The notes under the pieces were generated by a model, which made no database searches, had not been told where the DNA came from, and worked only from the letters and a program-made list of their open reading frames with translations. A stretch of DNA of 64,000 nt from positions 930,001-994,000 of the forward strand of contig NZ_CP062946.1 of the NCBI RefSeq assembly GCF_014898095.1, in the 5' to 3' direction. Origin of the DNA: Thalassotalea sp. LPB0316 (lineage in GTDB: Bacteria > Pseudomonadota > Gammaproteobacteria > Enterobacterales > Alteromonadaceae). Shown here piece after piece: positions 25,522 through 35,350 of the stretch (positions are counted from its first letter, which is position 1; every line of letters starts with the position of its first letter). Both the position numbers and the translations under genes were made by a program.

Positions 25522-27063
25522 TTATTTTAATTGCATTAAGTTTTTACCAGTCATTTCAGCTGGCTGCTCTAACCCCATTAAATGAAGAATGGTTGGAGCA
25601 ATATCACTTAAAGTACCTGATTGCGCAGGCGTTGCATCGCGACCAATGTAAAGTAATGGTACCGGCTCGCAGGTATGTGCCGTGTGTGCTTGACCCGTTT
25701 CAGGGTTAACCATTTGTTCGGCATTACCGTGATCGGCAGTAATTAAACATTCGCCACCCGTTTTTTCAAGCGCTGCTAATACCCGACCAATCGAGGCATC
25801 TACTGCTTCACACGCTTTTACCGCAGCGTCAAATTTCCCTGTGTGGCCAACCATATCACCGTTAGGGTAGTTACACACGATAAAATCAAACTCACCACTT
25901 TCAATCGCGCCAACTAATTCATCGGTGAGTTTTTCTGAGTTCATTTGTGGTTGTAAGTCGTAGGTTGCCACTTGTGGCGAAGGCACTAAAATGCGCTTCT
26001 CACCAACGAATTCATCTTCACGACCGCCAGAGAAGAAGAAGGTAACATGGGCGTATTTCTCGGTTTCCGAGATGCGCAGTTGTGTTTTGTCGTTTTTCTC
26101 TAACCACTGACCTAACACATTATTCAATGACTCAGGTGGAAAAGCGCAACTGGTTTTGATGTCGGCTGCGTATTCGGTAAGCATAACGAAATCTGACAAA
26201 GTTGGCGTTGCCTTCTTTTTAAAACCATCAAAGCCTGGTTCGGTAAAGCAACGAGTAAACTGACGAGCGCGATCCGCGCGAAAGTTCATAAAGATAATAC
26301 TGTCACCGTCGTTTACCTTAATAGTGTCTCCGTTGGCATTGGTAATTGCAGAAGCACTGACAAATTCGTCATTTTCATCGCGTTGGTAAGCTGCCTCTAA
26401 CGCCTCAATTGCAGAGCCGTATTGATGATCTGCTTGGCCACAAACAATCACATCGTAGGCTTGCTCAACACGGTCCCAACGTTGATCTCGGTCCATGGCA
26501 AAGTAACGACCACTAATTGAGGCGACTTGGCCGCAATCTAGTTTTTCAAACAGTGCTTGCGCTTTTTCAAGTGAGGGTTTAGCGCTGCGCGGCGGTGTAT
26601 CGCGACCGTCTAAAAATGCGTGTAAGTAGACTTTACTTGCGCCTTTGGCTTTAGCAAGCTCGATCATGGCAAAAATGTGCTCTTCATGGCTATGCACACC
26701 ACCCGGTGACATTAAGCCACAAAGGTGAACTGCACCACCTTTGGCAATGGCTTTTTCAACCGCAGAAACCAACGCAGGATTATGATTAAATTCACCATCT
26801 TCAATGGCTTTGGTAATACGTGTGAAGTCTTGATAAACCACGCGGCCGGCGCCTAAGTTTACATGACCAACTTCAGAGTTACCCATTTGCCCGTCAGGTA
26901 ATCCAACTGCCATTCCCGAAGTATTGATTAGCATGTAAGGGTATTTAGCGTTTAGCTCATCGAGCACAGGCGTATTGGCGTGATAAATCGCATTTGACTC
27001 TGTGTTTTCGCTGTAACCCCAACCGTCTAAAATTAATAATACCGTTGACTTCTTGTTTGGCAT
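25522..27063 (-). CDS. gpmI: 2,3-bisphosphoglycerate-independent phosphoglycerate mutase
   Basis: This 513-residue cytosolic glycolytic enzyme interconverts 2- and 3-phosphoglycerate with two Mn ions. It shows the alkaline-phosphatase-fold landmarks: LILDGWG near the N-terminus, the phosphorylated Ser63 in [42 protein letters not shown] and [11 protein letters not shown]. The length is normal for the family. It lies between envC (3 bp downstream) and the divergent yibN, the usual gammaproteobacterial order. The gene is also called gpmM. Confidence 0.96.
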   Translation of the reverse strand: MPNKKSTVLLILDGWGYSENTESNAIYHANTPVLDELNAKYPYMLINTSGMAVGLPDGQMGNSEVGHVNLGAGRVVYQDFTRITKAIEDGEFNHNPALVSAVEKAIAKGGAVHLCGLMSPGGVHSHEEHIFAMIELAKAKGASKVYLHAFLDGRDTPPRSAKPSLEKAQALFEKLDCGQVASISGRYFAMDRDQRWDRVEQAYDVIVCGQADHQYGSAIEALEAAYQRDENDEFVSASAITNANGDTIKVNDGDSIIFMNFRADRARQFTRCFTEPGFDGFKKKATPTLSDFVMLTEYAADIKTSCAFPPESLNNVLGQWLEKNDKTQLRISETEKYAHVTFFFSGGREDEFVGEKRILVPSPQVATYDLQPQMNSEKLTDELVGAIESGEFDFIVCNYPNGDMVGHTGKFDAAVKACEAVDASIGRVLAALEKTGGECLITADHGNAEQMVNPETGQAHTAHTCEPVPLLYIGRDATPAQSGTLSDIAPTILHLMGLEQPAEMTGKNLMQLK

Positions 27064-27189
27064 TGCTGCGTTCCTACCTAGGTGAAAAATATGGGTGAAT
27101 AAAAAACAGGCTCTATTTTACACACTACGGTTTAAAATACACTGGCAAAATAGCAGATTTTATATCGTGAAAAGGAAATTATTATTCAG

Positions 27190-27218
27190 TTTAGTATTAG
27201 CGATTAAGCCTGTATACT
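27190..27218 (+). promoter_or_regulatory. Possible sigma-70 promoter for yibN-grxC-secB-gpsA
   Basis: TATACT at 27213-27218 is a good -10 hexamer. TTTAGT at 27190-27195 lies 17 nt upstream as a weak -35. The site is about 32 bp before the yibN start codon in the divergent gpmI/yibN gap. Confidence 0.4.
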
Positions 27219-27249
27219 GTAGCGAATTTTTAACTTCTTGGATTTTTTT

Positions 27250-27678
27250 ATGGAAGCGTTTTTTACCTTTTTAGCCAATAACGCGGTATTAACAGGCGTT
27301 TGGTTAGTGTTATTTGGTTTAATTATTTTTACTAGCATTAAAATAAAGCTGTCACCGATCAAGCAACTATCAACGCAAGAACTTACTTTTTCAGTAAATA
27401 AAGAAAATGCGGTAGTAGTTGATATTCGAAGTGAAAATGACTTTAGAAAGCAGCATATTATCGATTCGCTCAATTGCACCAGTGAAAAAATTAACAAAGG
27501 CGAACTCGCTAGCCTTGAAAAATACAAAGACAGACCCATCATTGTGGTATGTGCGCAAGGAATTTCGGCAAGTAAAGCAGCTAATCAATTAGCTAAAGCC
27601 GGTTTCTCGCAAGTCAATTTATTAAAAGGTGGTATGAACGCGTGGGTATCTGCGGGTCTACCGACTGTTAAGAAGTAA
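27250..27678 (+). CDS. yibN: Rhodanese-like protein YibN
   Basis: This 142-residue protein has one N-terminal membrane helix (about residues 10-30) and a cytosolic rhodanese domain. That domain includes AVVVDIRSENDFRKQHI and the active-site-loop Cys in IIVVCAQGISASKAANQL. The ATG at 27250 is chosen over an in-frame TTG at 27238, because relatives begin just before the membrane helix. It may handle persulfide sulfur, but its role is poorly known. It is first in the yibN-grxC-secB-gpsA run, followed by grxC after 6 bp. Confidence 0.9.
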   Translation: MEAFFTFLANNAVLTGVWLVLFGLIIFTSIKIKLSPIKQLSTQELTFSVNKENAVVVDIRSENDFRKQHIIDSLNCTSEKINKGELASLEKYKDRPIIVVCAQGISASKAANQLAKAGFSQVNLLKGGMNAWVSAGLPTVKK

Positions 27679-27684
27679 AAAATC

Positions 27685-27942
27685 ATGGCAACTGTAGAAA
27701 TTTATACTAAAGCGTATTGTCCATTTTGTGTTCGTGCTAAAGCTTTACTCGAGCAAAAACAAGTGAGATACCAGGAGTACAAAATTGATCAAGAGCCGCA
27801 ATTGCGCGACAAAATGATTGCCCGCAGTAATGGCGGATATACAGTGCCTCAAATCTTTATTAATGATCAGCATGTTGGTGGTTGTGATGACCTTTTTGCG
27901 TTACACGCGAGAAACCAACTTGATGAGCTATTAAATAGCTAA
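27685..27942 (+). CDS. grxC: Glutaredoxin 3
   Basis: This 85-residue thioredoxin-fold protein has the dithiol active site CPFC (Cys12, Cys15). The cis-proline segment YTVPQIFIND and GGCDDLFAL for glutathione binding follow. It reduces disulfides with glutathione in the cytosol. Length and neighbours (yibN before, secB after) match GrxC of gammaproteobacteria. Confidence 0.95.
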   Translation: MATVEIYTKAYCPFCVRAKALLEQKQVRYQEYKIDQEPQLRDKMIARSNGGYTVPQIFINDQHVGGCDDLFALHARNQLDELLNS

Positions 27943-27984
27943 TTTATATATTTAGCCCCAAAGTTAACGATAGGAAGTAAAACA

Positions 27985-28479
27985 ATGGCTGACGAAATTC
28001 AATCAGGTGCAGAGCAAAACGAACAAGCAGCACCACAATTCCATGTACAACGCATTTACACAAAAGATATTTCTTTTGAAACGCCTAACTCTCCAGCCAT
28101 TTTTCAAGCGGAATGGAAACCAGAAATCAAGTTAGACTTAGATACCCGTTCTAACCGTCTTGCTGATGATGCCTTTGAAGTTGTATTGGCGGTTACTGTT
28201 ACGGCTGAAATCGACGGTAAAGTTGCGTTCTTAGCGGAAGTACAACAAGCAGGTATTTTCATGATCGCTAATATGCAAGAAGGCCAAATGGCGCATGCGA
28301 TTGGTTCATTATGTCCTGCAACGTTATTCCCATATGCGCGTGAAACTGTTGCTAGCCTAGTTAACAAAGGTTCATTCCCGCAGTTAAACCTTGCGCCAGT
28401 AAACTTTGATGCATTGTTTGCTCAGTACGTTGAGCAACAACGCGCTGCAGCACAGTCTCAAAGCACTGAGACTCACTAA
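27985..28479 (+). CDS. secB: Protein-export chaperone SecB
   Basis: This 164-residue cytosolic chaperone keeps preproteins unfolded for SecA/SecYEG. Conserved stretches include [19 protein letters not shown], the LDTRSN...YEVVL-like strand region and the [15 protein letters not shown] helix that contacts SecA. A good Shine-Dalgarno (AGGAAG) precedes the start. It lies between grxC and gpsA as in other gammaproteobacteria. Confidence 0.96.
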   Translation: MADEIQSGAEQNEQAAPQFHVQRIYTKDISFETPNSPAIFQAEWKPEIKLDLDTRSNRLADDAFEVVLAVTVTAEIDGKVAFLAEVQQAGIFMIANMQEGQMAHAIGSLCPATLFPYARETVASLVNKGSFPQLNLAPVNFDALFAQYVEQQRAAAQSQSTETH

Positions 28480-28484
28480 TTACT

Positions 28485-29489
28485 ATGCAAGCTTCGCATG
28501 ATATCGTTGTTGTTGGTGCTGGCTCTTACGGGACTGCACTGGCAATTTGCTTAGCACGCAACGGCAATAAAACGCTGTTGTGGGCGCGCGATAGCGAACA
28601 CGTTGCCGCGATGCAAACGCAACGCAGTAATGATAAATACCTGCCTGGCGTTGGCTTTCCTGAACAATTAACCGTGTCAGCGGATTTAGCTGAAGTGGTC
28701 GGTGCTAGCGACAATATTTTAGTTGTTGTACCTAGCCACGCGTTTAGCGATATCCTGAGTCAAATCAAACCTCATTTAAGGCCAAACGCTAAATTAGCGT
28801 GGGCAACGAAAGGGCTTGATCACAAAACAGGTCGTTTACTGCAAGATGTTGCTCAAGAAATCTTAGGGCACGACATTTCACTTGCTGTGTTATCTGGGCC
28901 TACTTTTGCCAAAGAAATGGCTGCCGGTTTACCGACCGCTATCTCGATGTCGTCAACCGATGAAGCGTTTGTTGAAGTACTTTCAGCAATGCTACATTGT
29001 GAAAAACGCTTTCGAGTGTATCGAAACAATGACTTTATCGGGATTCAGCTAGGTGGCGCAGTTAAAAATGTGATTGCTATTGCCGCCGGTATCGCCGATG
29101 GTATTGGTTTTGGTGCAAACGCACGAACGGCGTTGATCACCAGAGGTTTAGTCGAAATGACCCGTTTAGGTGAAAAGCTGGGTGCTCAGCCAACCACCTT
29201 CATGGGGATGGCAGGTTTAGGTGACTTGGTGCTAACTTGTACCGACAACCAATCGCGCAATCGCCGTTTTGGCTTAGCACTTGGCCAAGGCCAAGATGTT
29301 GATAGCGCACAAAAAGAAATCGGTCAAGTAGTTGAAGGTTATCGCAACACCAAGGAAGTAAATATGTTGGCGCAGCGCTTAGGCGTTGAAATGCCAATTG
29401 TTGAGCAGGTTTATCAAGTGCTTTATGAAAATAAGTCAGCACAAGAAGCTGCTCAAGAATTACTTGCCCGCACGCCAAAAGTGGAATAG
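28485..29489 (+). CDS. gpsA: Glycerol-3-phosphate dehydrogenase [NAD(P)+]
   Basis: This 334-residue enzyme reduces dihydroxyacetone phosphate to sn-glycerol-3-phosphate for phospholipid synthesis. The N-terminal Rossmann motif is [13 protein letters not shown]. The catalytic lysine region is [13 protein letters not shown], and [13 protein letters not shown] and RNRRFG form the substrate and NADP sites. The start is 5 bp after the secB stop, so it is translationally close and in the same operon. It converges with trmL. Confidence 0.96.
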   Translation: MQASHDIVVVGAGSYGTALAICLARNGNKTLLWARDSEHVAAMQTQRSNDKYLPGVGFPEQLTVSADLAEVVGASDNILVVVPSHAFSDILSQIKPHLRPNAKLAWATKGLDHKTGRLLQDVAQEILGHDISLAVLSGPTFAKEMAAGLPTAISMSSTDEAFVEVLSAMLHCEKRFRVYRNNDFIGIQLGGAVKNVIAIAAGIADGIGFGANARTALITRGLVEMTRLGEKLGAQPTTFMGMAGLGDLVLTCTDNQSRNRRFGLALGQGQDVDSAQKEIGQVVEGYRNTKEVNMLAQRLGVEMPIVEQVYQVLYENKSAQEAAQELLARTPKVE

Positions 29490-29503
29490 CGCTAAAACAA
29501 GTC

Positions 29504-29535
29504 GTCATTCCCGATTGTTGTTATCGGGAATCTCC
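29504..29535. repeat. REP-like palindrome between gpsA and trmL
   Basis: ATTCCCGAT (29507-29515) and ATCGGGAAT (29523-29531) form a perfect 9-bp stem with a 7-nt loop. The unit starts GTCATTCC and ends GGAATCTC like unit B at 24248. It sits between convergent genes and could also stop transcription, but no T tract follows. Confidence 0.7.
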
Positions 29536-29580
29536 TGATGGTGGCGTAAGGCTTGAAAGTAGACAGCCATACAGCTTCGC

Positions 29581-30045
29581 CTAAACTGCGTTTGGAAAGC
29601 CCAGTTGGCGCCAGCTTTCAAAAATAATGACAGCCGTAGCATTTGATAAATTCATGCTACGGCTTTCTTTGAGCATAGGGATCCTGATTTTGTCTTGATC
29701 GGGAATTTGCTGTCTAACCGACTCAGGTAAACCTTTCGTTTCACTGCCAAATAGCAAATAATCACCTTGTTTAAATTCGACTTGATGATGGTAGTTAGTC
29801 GCTTTTGTGGTGATCGCATAGACGCGTTGAGGCTGCTCGTTTTTCACGAAATCCTCATAACTTTTGTGGCGTTTGAGATTAGCAAACTCGTGGTAGTCTA
29901 AACCGGCACGTTTTAAGCGCTTATCGTCAATATCAAAGCCCAGTGGTTCAATTAGATGGAGTCGATAGCCAGTGTTGGCACACAAACGAATAATATTACC
30001 GGTATTAGGTGGTATCTCTGGTTGAAATAGTACAACGTCAAGCAT
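29581..30045 (-). CDS. trmL: tRNA (cytidine(34)-2'-O)-methyltransferase TrmL
   Basis: This SPOUT-class methyltransferase (154 residues from the chosen start) 2'-O-methylates the wobble base of leucine tRNAs. Key sequences are [41 protein letters not shown] and [19 protein letters not shown], which form the knotted AdoMet site. The ATG at 30045 fits the family start [17 protein letters not shown]; an ATG at 30060 would add five residues. It is convergent with gpsA. Confidence 0.93.
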   Translation of the reverse strand: MLDVVLFQPEIPPNTGNIIRLCANTGYRLHLIEPLGFDIDDKRLKRAGLDYHEFANLKRHKSYEDFVKNEQPQRVYAITTKATNYHHQVEFKQGDYLLFGSETKGLPESVRQQIPDQDKIRIPMLKESRSMNLSNATAVIIFESWRQLGFPNAV

Positions 30046-30241
30046 CTGTTTTAATCTCATTTCTTAAAGTGGCGAAAGTATATCATTTGTCTAGCACTAA
30101 GAAAAAATCCCTCGCTAGGATTGTTCATTTTGGTTATTCAAGCCTTCACATCTTATTTCAATTGGTATAAGGCATATCTTCTTTTATTTGCTTGCGCTAT
30201 GCTAGATCTCATCTAGAAAGGGACCGTCGTATAAAGTCAAG

Positions 30242-31120
30242 ATGAAACAAGCTATTACTCCCCAAGATTATGCTAAATATGTCCGTATAGCGGCAATTAG
30301 CGCATTAGTTGGTGCAATGTCGATGATCGCTATCAAATTGGTTGCATGGCTAGTGACTGATGCTAGTGCGATGCTTGCATCGGCGAGCGATTCAATGCTT
30401 GATCTATTTGCTTCTAGCATTAACTTGGTCATCTTGCGCTTTGCCTTGGCTCCCGCTGATGAGGTGCACCGCTTTGGCCACGGCAAAGCGGAAAGTTTAG
30501 CTGGCTTATTACAATCGGCATTTGTCATGGGCTCTGCCGGTATTTTAATCTTTGCTGGCATTGAGCGTATTCTCTCACCGGTAGAAATCAAACAATTAGC
30601 TGTCGGGATTGGCGTCACAATAGCATCGTTGGTGATCACTTTTGTCGTGGTTTTTATTCAGTCGTGGGTGATCAAAAAAACCGATAGTGTCGCAATAGGT
30701 GCAGATTCGCTGCATTATAAATCTGATGTGGTATTAAATATTGGGGTGTTACTTTCACTCGTGTTAACCCAGTACTTAGCGCCCGAAGTTGACGGAGTTT
30801 TTACCTTATTGGTAGGTCTGTATTTATTCCGCGGTGGTTTTACTATCATCTCAACGAGTATTCGAGCCCTGATGGATGAAGAAATCCCTGAGCAAGATAA
30901 GCAGTTACTAGATCAAATAATTAACAGCCACTCATCGGTACTGGGCTACCATGATTTGCGAACACGACGATCTGGTCCTACGGCGTTTATCCAGTTTCAC
31001 TTAGAAGTTTCAGGAGCGTTGAGCTTGCATCAAGCTCATGAAATCGGCAATCAGGTTCAAGCAATGGTACAAGAAAGGTTTGCCAATGCCGATGTCATTA
31101 TTCACCTCGATCCCAGGTAA
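30242..31120 (+). CDS. fieF: Cation-efflux pump FieF (CDF family)
   Basis: This 292-residue inner-membrane protein has six helices and a cytosolic C-terminal domain. The first metal site is formed by Asp50 and Asp54 in SASDSMLDL and by the HYKSD pair in helix V. FGHGKAESLAGL and DLRTRRSGPTAFIQFHLEV in the C-terminal domain match FieF/YiiP. It exports Zn2+ or Fe2+ in exchange for protons. It appears monocistronic. Confidence 0.92.
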   Translation: MKQAITPQDYAKYVRIAAISALVGAMSMIAIKLVAWLVTDASAMLASASDSMLDLFASSINLVILRFALAPADEVHRFGHGKAESLAGLLQSAFVMGSAGILIFAGIERILSPVEIKQLAVGIGVTIASLVITFVVVFIQSWVIKKTDSVAIGADSLHYKSDVVLNIGVLLSLVLTQYLAPEVDGVFTLLVGLYLFRGGFTIISTSIRALMDEEIPEQDKQLLDQIINSHSSVLGYHDLRTRRSGPTAFIQFHLEVSGALSLHQAHEIGNQVQAMVQERFANADVIIHLDPR

Positions 31121-31167
31121 GCCAATTCATCTGAGCTTGTAAATTTAGCTCCGGTTTAGCGATTGAG

Positions 31168-32235
31168 CTACTGAGCGTGTTGTTCAAACCAAGCAAGCGT
31201 TGCATCGATCGCAGGGTTGCGAATTTCGTCAACTTCAAAAAACAATTCGTGATAGGCGTTTTCAAATACTTGAGGTTCGCCATTAGGGCATGATTGTGGT
31301 TGCTGTTGGTGAAGCTGTTGGCAAAAACTGAATTGGTCTAAATTATCGACGACGCTATCGCCACCTGACTGCAATACGGTTATTGGTGTAGTGATTTGGT
31401 CAAGTGATGCGAAAATGTTTTGCCGAGCAATAAGTGACTGTTGCAACCATGCGTTGGTTACACCACCAAGCTGTAATTCAGCCGTTTGGTCATAGGTTTG
31501 TTTAAAGTAATCAAAGCGAACCTTTGAATGTGTTAATACGTTATCTTCAAATGGGTACTCGTCATAGTCTCCTTGACCAATAAAATAGCTACTTTCTTGG
31601 TTAAAGTGCTTATCCCACCATACACGGGTATTGATCAGTGCTTTGCCCAGCCACATTGGCAGACCCCCGGTATTAATGCCGATCATCGGTGAAGCCAAAA
31701 CTGCCGCTTGAATACTATTGCTGTGCTTTGCTAGGTAAAGTGCCGAGATGTTGCCACCCATTGAGTGCGCCAACAAATACGGTTTGGTATTAGCTGAGCA
31801 ATGAGGTTTTACGATATTTTCAACAAAGTTATCGAGATCATTGACATAATCGTCAAAGCTTGCAACATAACCCTTGTGAGGATTACTGAGCATACGCTGT
31901 GACACCCCTTGGCCGCGATGGTCTATGATAAACAAATTAAAACCTTGATTTACCAAATCATAAGCGAGCTCTTGGTACTTTAAATAGCCTTCAGTTCTGC
32001 CTGGCACAATGACTAAGCATTGGTGGTTTTTAGCTTGGCTAAATATCGCATAGTTAATCCGTATATCATCGACGCCTTGAAAACTTGAGAACTGGCCTTG
32101 CTGCCAAAATTGCTGAATACTCGGCAGTGTTTGTTTAAATGTTTGCTCTTGGGTATAGCGTTCAGCGTGACTTGTCATAGTGATCATCAATAGTAGAAAG
32201 GCAATTACAGGGGGTAGCGTTGTCGTTTTAGACAT
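31168..32235 (-). CDS. Secreted alpha/beta hydrolase, lysophospholipase/monoacylglycerol-lipase-like
   Basis: This 355-residue serine hydrolase has a signal peptide (residues 1-24, ending TSHA). The nucleophile elbow is LLAHSMGGNISAL, and the acid and His are likely in the VLQSGGDSVVDN and NAYHELFFE segments. IIDHRGQGVSQRML resembles PldB and other serine aminopeptidase S33-type lipases. An exported position differs from cytosolic or inner-membrane PldB. It is followed by fieF on the opposite strand and lies downstream of the M56 peptidase gene. Confidence 0.85.
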   Translation of the reverse strand: MSKTTTLPPVIAFLLLMITMTSHAERYTQEQTFKQTLPSIQQFWQQGQFSSFQGVDDIRINYAIFSQAKNHQCLVIVPGRTEGYLKYQELAYDLVNQGFNLFIIDHRGQGVSQRMLSNPHKGYVASFDDYVNDLDNFVENIVKPHCSANTKPYLLAHSMGGNISALYLAKHSNSIQAAVLASPMIGINTGGLPMWLGKALINTRVWWDKHFNQESSYFIGQGDYDEYPFEDNVLTHSKVRFDYFKQTYDQTAELQLGGVTNAWLQQSLIARQNIFASLDQITTPITVLQSGGDSVVDNLDQFSFCQQLHQQQPQSCPNGEPQVFENAYHELFFEVDEIRNPAIDATLAWFEQHAQ

Positions 32236-32274
32236 ATAAAGTCCATTTAAATAGTTAATTAACCAAGGCTATTA

Positions 32275-34116
32275 CTAATGCGCTAAACTAAATGAGAATA
32301 TTTTTGACATTTGGCTTTCTACTGCTTTGCCATCTTTTTGTGCTGGCTTAAAACGCCATTCGCTTAACGCATGACGAATTGTTGTTCTAAAGTAGCTAAC
32401 CTTGGGCTGGTAGTCAAAACTAATGTCTTTTACAAAACCTTGTTTGTCGATCGTGAAGTTTACTAACACTTCTATCTCTAATTTCTTACGCTTGGCGGCA
32501 ATCGGATATTTAGGCTCTTGTGACTGAATTAATTGCGCGGGTAATTCACTAGGTTGCTGCGTTTTAGTGGCAATTTTCTTGACCGATTGATCGACTGGCT
32601 TGTTCACCTTGGGTGCGCTCTCAACTCTTGGTGTTGTTAACGCTTGAAGCTCTCGTGAATATTTGTTTTCTTCAAGTGTCTTGGGGCTCAGTTGGTTAAT
32701 TTTAAACTCAACAGTTTGGTCAATCTTTTTAGTACTTGGTAAAGCTTTAGCACTTATAAGCGTGTTGCTTTTTATCGATGGCTGAGTCAACACTGAGTTT
32801 GATGAAGGTGCCGGAGGCGTGATAGGGGCGTTCTTTTGTTGCTCTGTTATTACGCCTTTTTCATTATCGTATTCTGAAGGAATTGCTGCCGGACGAGAAT
32901 AACTATTGGGTGTTGATGCGTAATTATCTCCGTTCGATACGTTATCATCGCTCAATAATTGTTGGGCGATAGACAGCGGCGGCAGGGTTTTATCATCAAA
33001 TAGCGCAGTGCTAGCTTCATATACGGTCAAACTTTGTGGTTTGGCGACGGCGTTGATTAACAAACTTGGTGAAGCGTTCAATACAATATTGTTTATTTTG
33101 GCAAATTGGCTAGCTGCAAATAAAATAATTGATGTAACGACCACTATAGATGCCAACCAACGACTGGTTTCATTATTTTGAGTGCAGTGATGTGGTTGCA
33201 CCAAGCGTATAATTCTCGCTTTTAAATCACCACCTGAAGCTGCCATTGCCATCATTGGAATCGAGTGGTTTCTATGCTTGTGACATAAGCTAGCGGTATC
33301 AGCTAACGTGTGGGCATAGGCAATCGGATTACCGCACTGCTTAACTGCCATATCATCACTGCAAAACTCTCGTTCAACCCGCATTTGTTTTGAAATCCAA
33401 TAAACTACAGGATGGAAAAATAGGATAATTTCCGCTAGTGATTGAATGAGATTCACAAAGTAGTCATGACGACGGATGTGTGCCAATTCGTGTAAAATTA
33501 GCATGTCAAGTTGAGTTGGGGTTAGACCTGTAATCATGGCTGCCGGTAAAATGACAACCGGTTTGATAAAACCAATCGCCATAGGTACATTGGCTTTCAA
33601 CGAAATACGCAAGCGTGGCAATTTGTTTGTAAACCCCATGCGATTACACAACTCGGTAAAACGCTGCTCCAGACTTGCGCTAGCATCGACGCTTTGTTCA
33701 AACGGCAAACGCGTAACACTGCGAATTTCGACTAAAAACTTAATCGCAAGTAAAAAGACAACACTAAACCAGATAATGGTTAAATGCGGTAGTGTTTCGG
33801 CAAAGTTTTGTTGCCAGACGGGCTGCATCCCTTGGTTAGCTTGTAAATCAAACAGCGTCGTAATCGGTGCTAATAATGTCGATTGGTTGGCAATTTGCTC
33901 GGGCTGATATATGTAGAAAAAGGTTGCAATCGGCAGCACTAAACAACTAACTAACGCAATAGTGGCTGCAAGGTAGCGAGCTTGTGCGTTTGACTTTGGC
34001 AGTGTAATTAAAGCAATTTTTAGCGTGACAGCGATGGCAACACCTTGCCATAAAAAGTGGACAAGTGTTAAACCGATACTAGAAAGTAATATGCTCTCGT
34101 CTAAAAATATTTGCAT
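32275..34116 (-). CDS. M56-family BlaR1-like metallopeptidase with TonB-type C-terminus
   Basis: This 613-residue inner-membrane protein has an N-terminal M56 domain with about four helices and the zinc motif HELAH (His209, Glu210, His213) followed by IRRHD. A fifth membrane segment lies near residue 315 (WLASIVVVTSIILFAA). A long Pro/Ser/Gln-rich linker follows, and the last 80 residues form a TonB-like C-terminal domain (YPIAAKRKKLEIEVLVNFTIDKQG...WRFKPA). M56 peptidases of the BlaR1 type sense an envelope signal and cleave a BlaI repressor. The gene starts 6 bp after blaI, so they form one operon. The TonB-like tail replaces the penicillin-binding sensor domain of BlaR1, so a different signal is likely. 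Confidence 0.88.
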   Translation of the reverse strand: MQIFLDESILLSSIGLTLVHFLWQGVAIAVTLKIALITLPKSNAQARYLAATIALVSCLVLPIATFFYIYQPEQIANQSTLLAPITTLFDLQANQGMQPVWQQNFAETLPHLTIIWFSVVFLLAIKFLVEIRSVTRLPFEQSVDASASLEQRFTELCNRMGFTNKLPRLRISLKANVPMAIGFIKPVVILPAAMITGLTPTQLDMLILHELAHIRRHDYFVNLIQSLAEIILFFHPVVYWISKQMRVEREFCSDDMAVKQCGNPIAYAHTLADTASLCHKHRNHSIPMMAMAASGGDLKARIIRLVQPHHCTQNNETSRWLASIVVVTSIILFAASQFAKINNIVLNASPSLLINAVAKPQSLTVYEASTALFDDKTLPPLSIAQQLLSDDNVSNGDNYASTPNSYSRPAAIPSEYDNEKGVITEQQKNAPITPPAPSSNSVLTQPSIKSNTLISAKALPSTKKIDQTVEFKINQLSPKTLEENKYSRELQALTTPRVESAPKVNKPVDQSVKKIATKTQQPSELPAQLIQSQEPKYPIAAKRKKLEIEVLVNFTIDKQGFVKDISFDYQPKVSYFRTTIRHALSEWRFKPAQKDGKAVESQMSKIFSFSLAH

Positions 34117-34122
34117 GCCAAG

Positions 34123-34512
34123 TTAACTAACTTCCTGCTCGTATTTGTTTAAAATTGATTTGATGTCTTCTATTTCTTGTTTAGTCGTTGAATCGTCAAG
34201 TGCTCTCATGACCAAATTTGACGTAGAGCCACCAAATGCTTTTGCGATTAAATCTTTTAATAGTGACGATTGCGTATGAGTCTGGCTGTTGGCTGCTGCA
34301 TACACGTGGGCACGCTTGCTTTCATCGCGGATCACAAGGTTTTTGTCATGCATAATTTGCAATATTTTAAGTACTGTAGTGTAGCCCGTTTTTTGTGTTT
34401 GGCTTATTTTTTCATGTACTTCTCTAACTGTAGCTGGTCCTAAGTCCCATAGGATATTCAATAATGAAAGCTCAGCTTCAGTTGGCTTGATTTCAGACTT
34501 ATCTCGAGCCAT
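34123..34512 (-). CDS. BlaI/MecI/CopY-family transcriptional repressor
   Basis: This 129-residue winged-helix repressor contains LSLLNILWDLGPATVREVHEKI and TGYTTVLKILQIMHDKNLVIRD, the recognition-helix and wing region of Penicillinase_R proteins. The C-terminal half mediates dimerisation and holds the usual protease-sensitive region. It is the first gene of a two-gene operon with the M56 peptidase, the standard sensor-repressor arrangement. A dyad 29 bp upstream is a candidate auto-operator. Confidence 0.92.
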   Translation of the reverse strand: MARDKSEIKPTEAELSLLNILWDLGPATVREVHEKISQTQKTGYTTVLKILQIMHDKNLVIRDESKRAHVYAAANSQTHTQSSLLKDLIAKAFGGSTSNLVMRALDDSTTKQEIEDIKSILNKYEQEVS

Positions 34513-34540
34513 TTTAAGGTTCCTTTACCCAAATTCTATG

Positions 34541-34567
34541 ACGTATTACGACGTTAATCGTATACGT
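34541..34567. promoter_or_regulatory. Operator-like dyad upstream of blaI
   Basis: Arm ACGTATTACGA (34541-34551) and arm TCGTATACGT (34558-34567) are complementary apart from one extra base, around CGTTAA. The dyad ends 29 bp before the repressor start. BlaI/MecI family dimers bind such dyads, so autoregulation of the blaI-M56 operon is likely; the identity of the bound protein is inferred. Confidence 0.55.
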
Positions 34568-34600
34568 TGGTGAAAATATCGGCAAGTAAAAACTGATATT

Positions 34601-35350
34601 TTACTTAATTCTACTTACAAGATCTTCAATAATTTCTCGACTGCGCTCGGGAAAATCAGTAAAAATAGCATCAACGCCAAGTGCCATGCACCACTTAATA
34701 TCTTGTTGATTGTTAACCGTATAGACCCAAACCTGCAAGCCGGCATTATGGGCGTGTTCGACAATCGCGTGATTAATGCAGTCGATTGCTAAATTAATCG
34801 TGGTTGCTTGTAATTTGGCAGCAAAATCAGCGTAATCGACCGGGCACGAGGCACTCAAGGCACCTGTATTCACTTTGGGTAACAATACTTTCGAAGTAGC
34901 AAGTACATGGTGATTAAACGACGAAATACTCAATTGCTGATAGCGATAAAGCCCTTCGGTGACAAGTTTATCAATAATGGTTTTAATCGCACTGATTGCT
35001 TGCTCGATGCGCCCTTGTCGATGTTGTTGACAGAACAAAGACGCTGATTTTACTTCAATGTTGACCTCACATCGACCGGCTATTAAGCGCAGAGCCGGTT
35101 CTAATAAAGTGAGTTTCGAACCATCGTGAAAGGTGATTGACTCGATTTGCTCGAGTGATAGGTTGCGCAATTGCTCAACCTGACCGTTATACATGACATA
35201 AGCATCGTGGCTGACAACTAATGCGCCACTTGGGTGAAATTGCACGTCGAGTTCAATTGCATCACAACCATCAGCAATCGCTTTGTCGAATGCTTCTAGG
35301 GTGTTTTCAACCCGAGTGCCACTGGCACCGCGATGCGCAATAATTTTCAT
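34601..35350 (-). CDS. Glycerophosphodiester phosphodiesterase, cytosolic UgpQ-like
   Basis: This 249-residue TIM-barrel enzyme contains IAHRGASGTRVENTLEAF, AIELDVQFHPSG and VSHDAYV, the catalytic and calcium-binding signature of GDPD proteins. It hydrolyses glycerophosphodiesters to glycerol-3-phosphate and an alcohol. There is no signal peptide, pointing to the cytosol like UgpQ rather than GlpQ. It shares its start position base with the stop of psd, suggesting coupled translation and a shared phospholipid theme. Confidence 0.92.
   Translation of the reverse strand: MKIIAHRGASGTRVENTLEAFDKAIADGCDAIELDVQFHPSGALVVSHDAYVMYNGQVEQLRNLSLEQIESITFHDGSKLTLLEPALRLIAGRCEVNIEVKSASLFCQQHRQGRIEQAISAIKTIIDKLVTEGLYRYQQLSISSFNHHVLATSKVLLPKVNTGALSASCPVDYADFAAKLQATTINLAIDCINHAIVEHAHNAGLQVWVYTVNNQQDIKWCMALGVDAIFTDFPERSREIIEDLVSRIK

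Noticed and set aside
32275..34512. Beta-lactam resistance operon
   Set aside because: BlaI and M56 proteins are present, but there is no beta-lactamase or penicillin-binding sensor domain.
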